From: Amnibacterium flavum
Lineage (GTDB): Bacteria; Actinomycetota; Actinomycetes; Actinomycetales; Microbacteriaceae
Assembly (NCBI RefSeq): GCF_003097495.1
Contig: NZ_QEOP01000004.1
Location: forward strand, 62,001 to 126,000
Direction of reading: 5' to 3'
DNA length: 64,000 nucleotides
Shown: positions 8,241 through 16,334 of the stretch, in pieces
Position numbering within the stretch: position 1 is the stretch's first letter
How the letters are laid out: the number at the start of each line of letters is the position of its first letter
Notes under the pieces: model-generated
What the model was told of the DNA's origin: nothing
Seen by the model: the letters and a program-made list of their open reading frames with translations, nothing else
Databases searched by the model: none
Made by a program: the position numbers and the translations under genes

Positions 8241-8275
8241 TTGATTAACGATAGATGTCTATCGATAATCGATAG
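8241..8275 (+). promoter_or_regulatory. Leaderless promoter embedded in two palindromic operators
   Basis: A -35 TTGATT (8241-8246), a 17-bp spacer and a -10 GATAAT (8264-8269) end exactly 6 nt before the ATG of the DUF2975 gene. Two palindromes overlay this promoter: CGATAGA-TG-TCTATCG (8249-8264) and CTATCGAT-A-ATCGATAG (8259-8275). They share bases and abut the start codon. Binding by the HTH protein encoded in the same operon would block transcription, so autoregulation is likely. Confidence 0.8.
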
Positions 8276-8758
8276 ATGAGTCGTCTCGCAATCCTCGCGC
8301 TCCGCTTCGTGATCCTGGTCATCGCGATCGGGGCGATCGGTGCTCAAGCGTTCATCGTGCCCGTCATCGCCGCCGTGCTCGCCGGTTCGTCGGATCACCC
8401 CGAGGTCGGGCTGCCGTACACGGTGGTCGGCATCGCGATCATCGCCTGCGTCGAGATCGCGCTCGTCGCGGTCTGGGTGCTGCTCTCGATGGTTCACCGG
8501 GGACGGATCTTCGTCGCCCACGCGTTCGGATGGGTCGACACGATCGTCTGGGCGGCTGCGGCGGCGACCGTGCTCGTGGCGGGTCTCGGCGCGCATATCT
8601 ACTTCGTGGTCGAGCCCGTCATCGACGCCCCCGGCGTGATCCTGGTGCTCTTCTGCCTCACCATCCTCGGCGGGGGATTCACGCTCCTGCTCGTGGTCAT
8701 GCGCAGCCTCCTGCAGAGCGCAACCGCTCTGCAGAGCGAGCTGGAGGAGGTCGTCTGA
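8276..8758 (+). CDS. DUF2975 membrane protein
   Basis: A 160-residue integral membrane protein with four hydrophobic segments (about residues 5-38, 46-70, 83-108 and 118-142) and little loop sequence, matching the DUF2975 family. Such proteins are regularly encoded just before a small Cro/CI-type regulator, as here, where the stop and the next ATG share one base. The ATG follows a promoter by 6 nt, so translation is probably leaderless. The family has no established biochemical role. Confidence 0.85.
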   Translation: MSRLAILALRFVILVIAIGAIGAQAFIVPVIAAVLAGSSDHPEVGLPYTVVGIAIIACVEIALVAVWVLLSMVHRGRIFVAHAFGWVDTIVWAAAAATVLVAGLGAHIYFVVEPVIDAPGVILVLFCLTILGGGFTLLLVVMRSLLQSATALQSELEEVV

Positions 8759-8997
8759 TGGCCATCGTCATCGACATCGACGTCATGCTCGCTCGCCGCA
8801 AGATGACAGTCGCCGATTTCGCCGACGCGATCGGTATCTCGCCTGCCAATGTGGCCGTGCTCAAGAACGGGCGCGCCAAGGCGGTCCGCTTCACGACCCT
8901 GGACGCCATCTGCCGCGTCCTGGACTGCCAGCCCGGCGATCTGCTGCGGTGGGTGCCCGGCGACGAAACCGACGATCAGGGCAGCAGGCTCCGGTAG
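8758..8997 (+). CDS. Small Cro/CI-type helix-turn-helix regulator
   Basis: A 79-residue DNA-binding protein almost entirely made of one HTH_3 domain: MLARRKMTVADFADAIGISPANVAVLKNGR carries the HTH and FTTLDAICRVLDCQPGDLLRWV is the C-terminal signature of YozG-like regulators. It is coupled to the DUF2975 gene. It most likely binds the TATCGAT palindromes upstream of the pair. Its 3' end overlaps the oppositely oriented glycosyltransferase gene by 22 bp. Confidence 0.88.
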   Translation: MAIVIDIDVMLARRKMTVADFADAIGISPANVAVLKNGRAKAVRFTTLDAICRVLDCQPGDLLRWVPGDETDDQGSRLR

Positions 8998-10139
8998 AGC
9001 TCGCGGTGCCTGTCGGCGATCGTGGTGCGCTGCCGCATCCGCTCGGCGACGCTCACCGGAGTCGCAGGGCCCGCCTGGCGGGCCGCAGCCACCGCCGCGA
9101 TCAGCGATTCGGCGTCGAGGCCGCGCTCACTGTGCCCGTAGATGAAGGCCGGCCCCTGCTGGCCGTAGTAGCCGCAGTCCGGCGCGATGACCGCCGTGCC
9201 GAGGTCGCGGCAGGCCTCGAGCCAGCCCGAGTGGGTGCCGAACCGGTACGGCAGCACCGATGCGTCGAGCGACGCGAGGTAGCGCCAGAGGTCTTCGTCG
9301 CTGAAGTAGTCGTGGATCCTCAGATCGATCAGGCCGCGCGCCGCCGCCGTCTCGACGAAGTCGGCGAGCTCGGCGTCGTAGCGCCGACCGTCCCGGTGCA
9401 GCACGTCATTGTGTCCGTCGACCTGCAGCACCAACCCGGGGGAATCGCGGACCGCGTCGACCAGTGCCCGGAGCACCGGGAGCGGGTTGACGCTCGCCCG
9501 CAGACTCTTGAGGTGGACGCCGATCCGGAACGGTCGGACGCTGTCCGCGCGAGCCGACGCGGAGTGGGCGCGTTCGGCTTGGATGCGGGCCATCGTCTCG
9601 AAGTCGACGACGTGCGGATGCGGGATCACCTCGGCGGTGCGGTTCCACCGGCGTTCGATCTCGTCGGCCGCGCCCCGGGTCAGGGTGATGAGCGCATCGG
9701 CGGCCGGAATCAGCACGTCGAGAGCGGCATCGTGCGCGGCGCGATCGGTGTGATGCGGGTTCCGCAGGTCGTGGACGGTGTAGACGAACGGGCGTTCGCG
9801 ACGCTCGAGGGCGCCGGTCAGCGCGGCGAGCTGCTCGGGCGAGCGGGCGTCGAAGCCGAACTGCAGGTGGAAGACGTCGAACGAGGCGTTCAGGTCGACC
9901 CAGTCGGGTTCGAGCATGGCGGGCGGCCACCAGCGGGAGACCGCGGATCGGCCCGGTTCGTCGGGGTCGGGATCCGGAAGCCGCTCAACGGTTCGGTCCG
10001 CCGGATCGATCGGGGCGAGGTGGCGCACGTAGACGTGGGAGGCGGGAACGGATGCGACGCGGACGACCCTGTCGTCAGAGCCCTCAGTACCGGGCTCGGC
10101 GCCGTCGGCGGCGCGAGATCGCGTGACGGTCGTCGACAT
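8976..10139 (-). CDS. Glycosyltransferase (GT4-like)
   Basis: A 387-residue GT-B fold glycosyltransferase-like protein. The N-terminal half carries FVYTVHDLRNPHHTDRAAHD and a substrate-side Rossmann domain; the second half has AEVIPHPHVVDFE, FRIGVHLKSLRASVNPLPVLRAL and VLPYRFGTHSGWLEACRDLG, which corresponds to the nucleotide-sugar site region of GT4 enzymes, though the E-x7-E motif is weak. A GAGAGGA ribosome site precedes the ATG. Donor and acceptor are unknown. A GT cluster lies 46 kb away rather than here. Confidence 0.75.
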   Translation of the reverse strand: MSTTVTRSRAADGAEPGTEGSDDRVVRVASVPASHVYVRHLAPIDPADRTVERLPDPDPDEPGRSAVSRWWPPAMLEPDWVDLNASFDVFHLQFGFDARSPEQLAALTGALERRERPFVYTVHDLRNPHHTDRAAHDAALDVLIPAADALITLTRGAADEIERRWNRTAEVIPHPHVVDFETMARIQAERAHSASARADSVRPFRIGVHLKSLRASVNPLPVLRALVDAVRDSPGLVLQVDGHNDVLHRDGRRYDAELADFVETAAARGLIDLRIHDYFSDEDLWRYLASLDASVLPYRFGTHSGWLEACRDLGTAVIAPDCGYYGQQGPAFIYGHSERGLDAESLIAAVAAARQAGPATPVSVAERMRQRTTIADRHRELYRSLLP

Positions 10140-10325
10140 GGGGTCCTCTCATGGTCGGTGCAGCAGTGAGACCTCGTTGTCGTCGCCGGATGGACTGGAG
10201 GCGCCGACTGTAACACCGCCGAGAAGACAGATCCTGAGCGGGTCGGCCACGGGTGGAAGGTGGGCGCGGCAGCGTGCGGCGGGAAGACCGGATCCGTCGG
10301 TCGCGCCGCCTGGAGGTCCGCGCGA

Positions 10326-11261
10326 CTAGTCGCGGAGGCCCTGCTCCCACCAGCGCAGCACGCGCAGGGCGCGCAGGGTGTTCCACCGGCTCGGCTCGCT
10401 GTCGGCGCCGTCATCGATGGCGAAGAAGAGCTCGCCGCCCCGCTCGCCGTTCTCGACCGACCAGCGGCCGTCGTCGTCGCGTTTCGAGAGCAGCACCTGG
10501 ATCGCTTCGCCGCATCGCTCGTCGGGCGGTCGCGACTCGCGCAGGTAGTCGAGCGCGCGGAGGATGTCGTAGTCCCAGCGCGGTGGGAACGAGAACTCGA
10601 GCCAGTGCGGGTTCACGACCTCGCCTGTCCTGAGTGACCGGAAGAGCCCGCGTTCGAGCAGGTACTCCTCGCCGCGGAGCCGGGCCGCGGTGATCCGGGG
10701 ATCAGTACCCGTGACGCGTTCGTACTCGAGGAGTCCCTCGAGAACAGCCAGAGTCGATGCGAACGAGGAGCGCGACGAATGCTCCGGTGCCTCGCAGTTC
10801 CAGCCGCCGTCCTCGAGCTGTTCCCGCAGGAGCCGGTCGACGAGCCTCTCGGCAGCCGGGCCGAGCTCACCGAAGTAGGCGGCCAGACGAAGGGCCATCC
10901 CGTTGATGCACGCCTCGACCTCGCCTTCGAAGAGCGGGCTCGAGTCGGTCTCCGTCCAGACGAAGCGCACGTTGTCGCGGACCCGGTCGACGGCGACCCG
11001 AACCGCGGGGTGCTGAGGGTCCACGCCGAAATGGCGCAGCAGCAGAAGGGTGAACGTCGTCGATGACCAAGCGGGTTCATCGGGGCCCTCGCCCCAGTCG
11101 CCCGTTGCGCGCTGCAGGCGCAGCAGATTCGCACCCCAGCCCTGTGTCGCGACCTTCGCACGCTCAGCGGCGACGGTCCGGCCGTCGGCATCTTGCAGGT
11201 CGCGCATGACCTGCCAGCGGATCGCCGGGTCGGTGTCGAGCAGCCAGTCGAGCAGGCCCAT
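10326..11261 (-). CDS. Squalene-cyclase/prenyltransferase-like alpha-alpha toroid protein
   Basis: A 311-residue soluble protein built of repeated helical hairpins: LLRLQRATGDWGEG, LLREQLEDGGWNCE and VLLSKRDDDGRWSVE are QW-type repeats spaced through the chain, as in the terpene cyclase/prenyltransferase barrel. The catalytic DxDD motif of true squalene-hopene cyclases is not present, and the chain is only half as long, so it is better called cyclase-fold than an enzyme. It precedes a small hypothetical gene by 24 bp in the direction opposite to transcription, forming a likely two-gene unit. Role unknown. Confidence 0.7.
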   Translation of the reverse strand: MGLLDWLLDTDPAIRWQVMRDLQDADGRTVAAERAKVATQGWGANLLRLQRATGDWGEGPDEPAWSSTTFTLLLLRHFGVDPQHPAVRVAVDRVRDNVRFVWTETDSSPLFEGEVEACINGMALRLAAYFGELGPAAERLVDRLLREQLEDGGWNCEAPEHSSRSSFASTLAVLEGLLEYERVTGTDPRITAARLRGEEYLLERGLFRSLRTGEVVNPHWLEFSFPPRWDYDILRALDYLRESRPPDERCGEAIQVLLSKRDDDGRWSVENGERGGELFFAIDDGADSEPSRWNTLRALRVLRWWEQGLRD

Positions 11262-11284
11262 GACGGATCGCCTCGGTCGAAGAG

Positions 11285-11587
11285 TCAGGAGTCGTGTCCG
11301 ACCGGCGGCTCACCGACGAACTCATGGGCTTCGCGGGCCATCTCGCTCCACAGGTCGAGAGACTCGAAGAGGAGCCAGTCGCCGTCCTCGCCCGAGGCGA
11401 TGCCGCGGCCGATCAGGTCGGACCGTCGGGCGGGCGGCAGCAGCACGGCGAGGGACTCGCCGGTCAACCGGGCGAACGGCTTGCCGTGGACGAGCAGGAC
11501 GTCGCCGTCCGCGGTGACGCCGTCGTTGTCGTCGACCATGTCGATCGCCAGGTCTTCGAACAGTTGGGCGGCGGTGATCTCAGCCAT
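11285..11587 (-). CDS. Hypothetical protein (100 aa)
   Basis: A soluble protein starting MAEITAAQLFEDLAIDMV. The middle, VHGKPFARLTGESLAVLLPP, resembles the MmcQ/YjbR or TfoX-N type of small beta-rich fold that reads x-G-K-x-F-A-x-L, but the match is too short to name. It lies upstream of the cyclase-fold gene in the same direction with a 23-bp gap, so the two are probably cotranscribed. Confidence 0.6.
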   Translation of the reverse strand: MAEITAAQLFEDLAIDMVDDNDGVTADGDVLLVHGKPFARLTGESLAVLLPPARRSDLIGRGIASGEDGDWLLFESLDLWSEMAREAHEFVGEPPVGHDS

Positions 11588-11657
11588 GTGGGGCTCCTTC
11601 GTGTCTGGGATCAGCGTAGGTCGCCCGGGCCGTCCGCGGCCACGGCGGAGCGCCGGG

Positions 11658-11942
11658 TCAGGCGGCCTGCTGCTCGATCGCGAAGCGGACGACGCCGCCC
11701 TCCTCGTCGATCAGGGCATCGAGGATCTTGTCGTCGAGCACCTGGGCTGCCGTGGCGTCGAGGAAGACCCGCGCGCCGGCGGTCTCGACGACGGCGTCGT
11801 CGGGTTCGGGGGTGGGGACGACGCCGAGCACGAACTCGGTCTCGTCGCCTCCCTGGATGCGCACTCCGGCGGTGTCGGAGTTGGGGATCTGCGAGACGAT
11901 CGTCTTCACGACGGTCGAGGCGGTGTCGGTCAGGGTCAGCAT
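11658..11942 (-). CDS. HesB/IscA-like protein without cysteines
   Basis: A 94-residue protein of the iron-sulfur biosynthesis (HesB/IscA/SufA) fold: MLTLTDTASTVVKTIVSQIP, AGVRIQGGDETEFVLGVV and the C-terminal LDDKILDALIDEEGGVVRFAI follow the A-type carrier plan. The chain has no cysteine at all, while functional A-type carriers use three. It therefore should not carry an Fe-S cluster in the usual way. The gene is monocistronic and not near suf or isc genes. The call is structural; the function is open. Confidence 0.75.
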   Translation of the reverse strand: MLTLTDTASTVVKTIVSQIPNSDTAGVRIQGGDETEFVLGVVPTPEPDDAVVETAGARVFLDATAAQVLDDKILDALIDEEGGVVRFAIEQQAA

Positions 11943-12098
11943 GGCTTTCCTCTTTCTGTCACGTGGTGCTCGTTGCGTCTTCGAGATATCAACGCTCCTC
12001 CTGTCGCAGGGTCTCCGAAAGCAGCTGCGCCCGATGCACGTCGGATGCCAAGCAGCCACTGACCCCGCACCCAGGTCCGCGCCGCCACCCCCCACTGC

Positions 12099-12156
12099 GG
12101 GCGTTCCGGGCGAGCGCGCACGTTGCGGCCGGCCCCGCACGCCGGAACGTGCGCGC
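12099..12156. repeat. 58-bp palindromic element, left copy of an inverted pair
   Basis: The element contains a strong stem: arms at 12114-12129 and 12141-12156 pair over 16 bp with one mismatch. Its reverse complement reappears at 14658-14715 with 54 of 58 positions identical, on the other side of the exporter and its repressor. The remainder of this 340-bp gap (11943-12283) holds short TTCGCT-CAACGGGCGG core units at about 12162-12204 and no gene. Confidence 0.85.
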
Positions 12157-12283
12157 GTGAGCCTTCGTTTCGCTTCGCTCAACGGGCGGCCCGCTTCGCT
12201 CGACGGGTCGCTGTGCGCGGGGCAACGGTCGACTTGCTGCGCGTGACCGGCGGCCCGGCCTGTGCCGGGCCGCCGGTCGAACG

Positions 12284-13786
12284 TCAGTGGGCGATCACCG
12301 GCTCCGCGTCCGCAGCCGGGGCGGTGTGGGAGAGGGACAGCCCGTGGCCGCGACGGCGGTACAGGGTGGCCGAGATGATCGCGCCGAGGGCGAAGAATCC
12401 GGCGCCCCACCAGTACGCGGTCGCGTAGCTCGACACCGCGGCCTCGGCCAGCACCTGGGGTGAGGCGGGCCCGTTGTCGGTGATGTAGGCGGTTGCAGCG
12501 GTAGCGGCGAGCGTGTTGAGAAGGGCGGTTCCGATCGATCCGCCGACCTGCTGGCTGGTGTTCACCATCGCCGACGCGACACCGGCGAACGATCCCTGCA
12601 CGCCGAGCGTGGCCGTCTGGATCGACGCCGGCATGATCGTGCCGAACGCGACGCCCAGCACGATCAGCGCCGGCAGCACGTTGGCCGCGTAGGTGCTGTC
12701 GAGGTCGAGGCGGGTGAGGAGGATCATCCCGGTGGTGGCCAGGATCATGCCGATCGGGACGAGGATCTTCGGACCGAATCGCGGCACGAAGATGTTGGTC
12801 CCCAGCTGGGCGGCGATGATCAGCCCGCCGATCATCGGAAGGAAGGCGAGACCGGTCTGGATGGGCGTGAAGCCGAGCGTGCGCTGCAGGTAGAAGGTCA
12901 GGAACAGGAAGATCCCGAACATCCCGGCACCCGCGATGAGCACGGACAGGTACGCGGCCGACCGGTTGCGGTCGAGGACGATCGACAGGGGGAGCAGCGG
13001 GTGCGTCGCGCGGCGCTGCCACAGCACGAACAGCACGATCAGCACGGCGGCGACGGCGAGCGTCGCCCAGGTGAGCGGCGAGTCCCAGCCGTCCGTCTCG
13101 GCGTTCGAGAAGCCGTAGACGATTCCGAAGAGACCACCCGAGACGAGGATCGTGCCGGGCACGTCGAGCTGCGGACGCGGACCCGAGCGGGGGATGGTGC
13201 GCACGAAGACGATCGCCCCGACGATCGCGAAGACGGCGATCACGACGTTGATGTAGAGGTTCCACCGCCAGTCGAGCGACTCGGTGAGGAATCCGCCGAG
13301 CAGCAATCCGACCGCGCCGCCGGCACCCGCGATCGCGCCGAAGACGCCGAACGCACGCGCCCGTTCCTTCGGGATCGTGAACGTCGTGGTCAGTACGGCG
13401 AGCGCGGTGGGGGCGAGCAGAGCCGCGAAGGCTCCCTGCAGCGCGCGAGCGGCGACGAGGATGCCGAAGTCGGGTGCCGCGCCACCGAGCGCGGAAGCGA
13501 TGGCGAAACCGATGAGGCCGATGATGAACGTCCGCTTGCGGCCGATCAGATCGGACAGGCGCCCGCCGAGCAGCAGGAGGCTGCCGAACGCGAGCGAGTA
13601 CGCGGTGATGACCCACTGTCGGTCTCCGTCGGAGAAGCCGAGGTCGGTCTGCGCGTCGGGCAGGGCGATGTTCACGACGGTCGCATCGAGCACGACCATG
13701 AGCTGCGCGAGCGCGACCGTGGTGAGTGTCCACCAGCGCAAGGAGGGCGCTGCCGTGGTGGGAGAGGAAGGGGAAGCCGATGACAT
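12284..13786 (-). CDS. DHA2-family MFS drug exporter (EmrB/QacA type)
   Basis: A 500-residue major facilitator with the 14-helix DHA2 plan. Motif A appears after helix 2 (GGRLSDLIGRKRTF), motif D1 in helix 1 (LMVVLDATVVNIALPD), and motif C in helix 5 (AIAGAGGAVGLLLGGFL), which marks proton/drug antiporters. The ATG chosen gives the usual short cytoplasmic N-terminus; longer readings cross the operator. It is divergent from a TetR-type regulator and shares a palindrome-rich promoter region with it. Export of toxic hydrophobic compounds is likely, with substrate unknown. Confidence 0.92.
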   Translation of the reverse strand: MSSASPSSPTTAAPSLRWWTLTTVALAQLMVVLDATVVNIALPDAQTDLGFSDGDRQWVITAYSLAFGSLLLLGGRLSDLIGRKRTFIIGLIGFAIASALGGAAPDFGILVAARALQGAFAALLAPTALAVLTTTFTIPKERARAFGVFGAIAGAGGAVGLLLGGFLTESLDWRWNLYINVVIAVFAIVGAIVFVRTIPRSGPRPQLDVPGTILVSGGLFGIVYGFSNAETDGWDSPLTWATLAVAAVLIVLFVLWQRRATHPLLPLSIVLDRNRSAAYLSVLIAGAGMFGIFLFLTFYLQRTLGFTPIQTGLAFLPMIGGLIIAAQLGTNIFVPRFGPKILVPIGMILATTGMILLTRLDLDSTYAANVLPALIVLGVAFGTIMPASIQTATLGVQGSFAGVASAMVNTSQQVGGSIGTALLNTLAATAATAYITDNGPASPQVLAEAAVSSYATAYWWGAGFFALGAIISATLYRRRGHGLSLSHTAPAADAEPVIAH

Positions 13787-13802
13787 GACGGTCACTCTAT
13801 AC

Positions 13803-13840
13803 GGAACTGTCAAGTTCCGGATATCAACAGTTCCTGAACT
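13803..13840. promoter_or_regulatory. TetR-type operator pair between exporter and repressor
   Basis: GGAACT-GTCA-AGTTCC (13803-13818) is a perfect palindrome, and AGTTC-CT-GAACT (13829-13840) is a second palindrome with the same half-site. The left one overlaps a TTGACA on the minus strand, so binding would cover the exporter promoter. The spacing between half-site groups suggests two cooperating dimers. Confidence 0.75.
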
Positions 13841-13884
13841 AGGATGTCTCACGACGATATTCGCGGTGAACGGAGAAGGCAGCG

Positions 13885-14529
13885 ATGGAGCCGCTTGAAC
13901 TGATCGATGACGAGCCCCTCGACGATGTCGACTCGACACCCAAGCTCGGGCGCAAGCGCGACCACACCCGCGACGCCGAGATCCTCGACGCCACCCTCGA
14001 CGTGCTCGCCGAGGTCGGCTACGACGGCATGACGATCGACATGGTCGCCTCCCGCGCCAAGGCGGGCAAGGCGACGGTCTACCGGCGGTGGACGTCGAAG
14101 GCCGAACTCGTGCTCGACGCGGTGGCCTGCATGAAGTCGGCCGATATCGCAGGCCTCGAGATACCCGACACCGGCACCCTCAGGGGCGACCTCATCGGGC
14201 TCATCAAGACGCCGTCCATCGCGGACGGCGAGCGCAAGCTGCAGATCATCGCGGGCATCGCCTCCATGCTGTCGCGCACCCCCGAGCTCGCGGACGCCGC
14301 GAACAAGGCCATCATCGAACCGCGTGCCGCCGTCAACCGCACCGTGCTGCAGCGCGCCATCGATCGCGGCGAGATCCCCGCCGACGCCGACCTCGAGACC
14401 CTGTCGCTGATCACCCCCTCGATGGTGGCCTACCGCACGCTCATGCTGCGCAAACCCGTCACCCGCGAGTTCCTCATCGGCCTGATCGACACCGTCGTGC
14501 TGCCGGCTGCAGGAGTCCAGGCCGGTTAG
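13885..14529 (+). CDS. TetR/AcrR-family repressor
   Basis: A 214-residue regulator with an acidic N-terminal extension (about 25 residues) before the TetR_N domain: AEILDATLDVLAEVGYDGMTIDMVASRAKAGKATVYRRW is the helix-turn-helix. The C-terminal part is the TetR_C ligand domain. A GGAGAAGG ribosome site precedes the ATG. It is divergent from the DHA2 exporter, and the two operator palindromes between them contain one common half-site, AGTTC. It probably represses the exporter and itself until a toxic ligand binds. Confidence 0.92.
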   Translation: MEPLELIDDEPLDDVDSTPKLGRKRDHTRDAEILDATLDVLAEVGYDGMTIDMVASRAKAGKATVYRRWTSKAELVLDAVACMKSADIAGLEIPDTGTLRGDLIGLIKTPSIADGERKLQIIAGIASMLSRTPELADAANKAIIEPRAAVNRTVLQRAIDRGEIPADADLETLSLITPSMVAYRTLMLRKPVTREFLIGLIDTVVLPAAGVQAG

Positions 14530-14534
14530 GGCTC

Positions 14535-14591
14535 TTCCGGGCGCGAGTTCGCACGTTCCGGACAGGCCGGAACGTGCGTATGTGCCCGGAA
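14535..14591. repeat. GTTCCGG hairpin element behind the TetR gene
   Basis: CGCACGTTCCGG and CCGGAACGTGCG form a perfect 12-bp stem around a 5-nt loop (14550-14578). A second, outer pair of arms, TTCCGGGC (14535-14542) and GCCCGGAA (14584-14591), is also perfect. It begins 6 bp after the TetR stop and may act as a terminator, though no T-run follows. The element is close kin to the one at 30801. Confidence 0.75.
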
Positions 14592-14657
14592 TATCCGACC
14601 CTGCCGAGCCCGCACGCTGAGCGGAGCGACTCGAGGGGTGCGGCCGCCCTGCCCTGT

Positions 14658-14715
14658 GCGCGCACGTTGCGGCGTGTGGGGCCGGCCTGAACGTGCGCGC
14701 TCGCCCGGAACGCCC
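14658..14715. repeat. 58-bp palindromic element, right copy of an inverted pair
   Basis: This matches the reverse complement of 12099-12156 at 54 of 58 positions, and identity stops sharply at both ends. Within the 400-bp gap 14530-14930 it lies between the hairpin at 14535 and a pentanucleotide run. A single short GCTGAGCGGAGCG core unit of the other repeat family is at about 14613. No gene is seen in the gap. Confidence 0.85.
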
Positions 14716-14720
14716 ATCCT

Positions 14721-14745
14721 TGGTCTGGTCTGGTCTGGTCTGGTC
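14721..14745. repeat. Pentanucleotide tandem repeat (TGGTC) x5
   Basis: Five perfect copies of TGGTC are followed by degenerate TGGGC/GGGAC units. It is a simple-sequence tract about 190 bp before the amidohydrolase start, a place where slippage would change spacing but no protein. Confidence 0.85.
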
Positions 14746-14930
14746 TGGGCGGGACGGGACGGGGCGGGAGGTTGGGTGCGGCCCGGCGTTCTGGATAGCA
14801 TGCGACTCACCATCTGTCGGAGGCAATGGCGGCCCGGCGAACCCTCTCACGTGAAAGGCATGCCGTGTCGCGCTCTCTCCCCCCCGAGACCCTTCGCCTG
14901 CCGCACCGCCTCGGAAACCGAGGTGAGCGC

Positions 14931-16334
14931 ATGAGCGCCCTCGGGGCCGTCGAGACCGTCATCACCGGGGCGACCGTGCTCGCGTCGACCACGCGCCCGG
15001 CACCCGCCTACCCGTCCCGGCCCGCCGAGGACACGGCCGCGCGCGGCACCGTCGAGTTCCTCGCCGATCACGCCATCGGGATCGTCGACGGGGGCATCGC
15101 CTGGGTCGTGCCCACGTCGACCGTGCCGCAGCAGATTCTCGACGCAGCGGAGATCATCGATGGCCGCGGCCACGTCGCCATCCCCGGCCTGATGAACTCC
15201 CACACCCACTCGCCCATGTCGATGTTCCGCGGGGCCGCCGAGGACGTCACAACGGCGGACTGGTTCAACAAGTACATGTGGCCGATGGAGATGAACATCA
15301 CCGACCGCGACGTGTACCTCGGTGCGCAGCTCGCGATCGGCGAGATGCTCCTGGCGGGTGTCACGAGCTTCGCGGACCACTACTGGGCGACCGAGCAGAT
15401 CGCGCGAGCCGTCGAGGAGAGCGGGGCGCGCGCCCAGCTCGCGTCGACGTTCTTCTCCTCGAACGGCGCGGCGGGCCTTCGCAGCTCGGCAGAATTCGCG
15501 GAGAAGTGGAACGGGGCGGCCGACGGTCGGATCACCACCGCGCTCGGCCCCCACGCCACCTACACCGTCACCGACGCCGACCTCGAGGCGACGGCCGATA
15601 CGGCCCGACGACTGGGCGTGCCCATCCACATCCACGCCTCCGAGAACTCGCAGCAGACCGAGGCGAGCCTCGCGAAGCGCGGCGTCACACCCATCCAGGT
15701 CCTGCACGACACCGGAATCCTCGACGCCGGCACGATCATCGCCCACGGCACCGGCATCATCGAGAGCGATCTCGAATGGCTCGTCCCGTTCGCCGACCGC
15801 GTCGCGGTCGCGTGCTGCTCGAAGACCTACATGAAGAACGCGCACAGCTCGACACCCGTCCGGATGCTGCACGACGCGGGAATCACGGTCGGTCTCGGCA
15901 CGGACGGGCCCGCCTCGCACAACACCCTCGACATGCTCGAGAGCATGCGGATGCTCTCGCTCAAGCAGAAGGACGTCGAGGAGGACTCGACCTGGCTGAC
16001 CTCGGCCCACGCGCTCGACCTCGCAACACGGCAGAGCGCCGACCTGTTCGGCCTCGGCGAGAAGGTCGGTTCGATCCAACCCGGCAAGCGGGCCGACATC
16101 GTGCTCATCGACCTCGCGGGCCCGCACTACCAGCCGCTGCACGACCTCGCGGCGGCGCTCGTGCTCAGCGCGCGGGCCGGCGATGTGCGCACCGTCCTCG
16201 TCGACGGCCGCGTCGTCGTCCGCGACGGCAGGCTGACGATGCTCGACCTCTCGGAGGCGATCGCCGAGCTCAACGAACGCATTCCGGCGCTCACCGACAC
16301 CTCCAACGGCACGATGCAGGAGTACGCCCCGTGA
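14931..16334 (+). CDS. Amidohydrolase, MTA/SAH deaminase-type (copy 1)
   Basis: A 467-residue cytosine-deaminase-superfamily hydrolase. The metal ligands of subtype III are all visible: NSHTHSPMSMFRG (H-x-H near residues 91-93), HIHASENSQQTE (His with the catalytic Glu three residues on), AHGTGI and LGTDGPASHNTLDML (Asp). This pattern matches methylthioadenosine/S-adenosylhomocysteine deaminases. The ATG at 14931 was chosen because GAGGTGA precedes it; an in-frame start 105 bp earlier gives an arginine-rich non-conserved extension. Its stop overlaps the next gene as GTGA. Deamination of an adenosine-like substrate is likely; exact substrate unknown. Confidence 0.85.
   Translation: MSALGAVETVITGATVLASTTRPAPAYPSRPAEDTAARGTVEFLADHAIGIVDGGIAWVVPTSTVPQQILDAAEIIDGRGHVAIPGLMNSHTHSPMSMFRGAAEDVTTADWFNKYMWPMEMNITDRDVYLGAQLAIGEMLLAGVTSFADHYWATEQIARAVEESGARAQLASTFFSSNGAAGLRSSAEFAEKWNGAADGRITTALGPHATYTVTDADLEATADTARRLGVPIHIHASENSQQTEASLAKRGVTPIQVLHDTGILDAGTIIAHGTGIIESDLEWLVPFADRVAVACCSKTYMKNAHSSTPVRMLHDAGITVGLGTDGPASHNTLDMLESMRMLSLKQKDVEEDSTWLTSAHALDLATRQSADLFGLGEKVGSIQPGKRADIVLIDLAGPHYQPLHDLAAALVLSARAGDVRTVLVDGRVVVRDGRLTMLDLSEAIAELNERIPALTDTSNGTMQEYAP

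Noticed and set aside
12099-14715. A true transposon with inverted repeats
   Set aside because: No transposase gene or target duplication is seen, and related hairpins occur elsewhere, so only an inverted pair is claimed.
14826-14930. Longer N-terminus for amidohydrolase copy 1
   Set aside because: The extension is arginine-rich and unlike the family, while GAGGTGA precedes the ATG at 14931.
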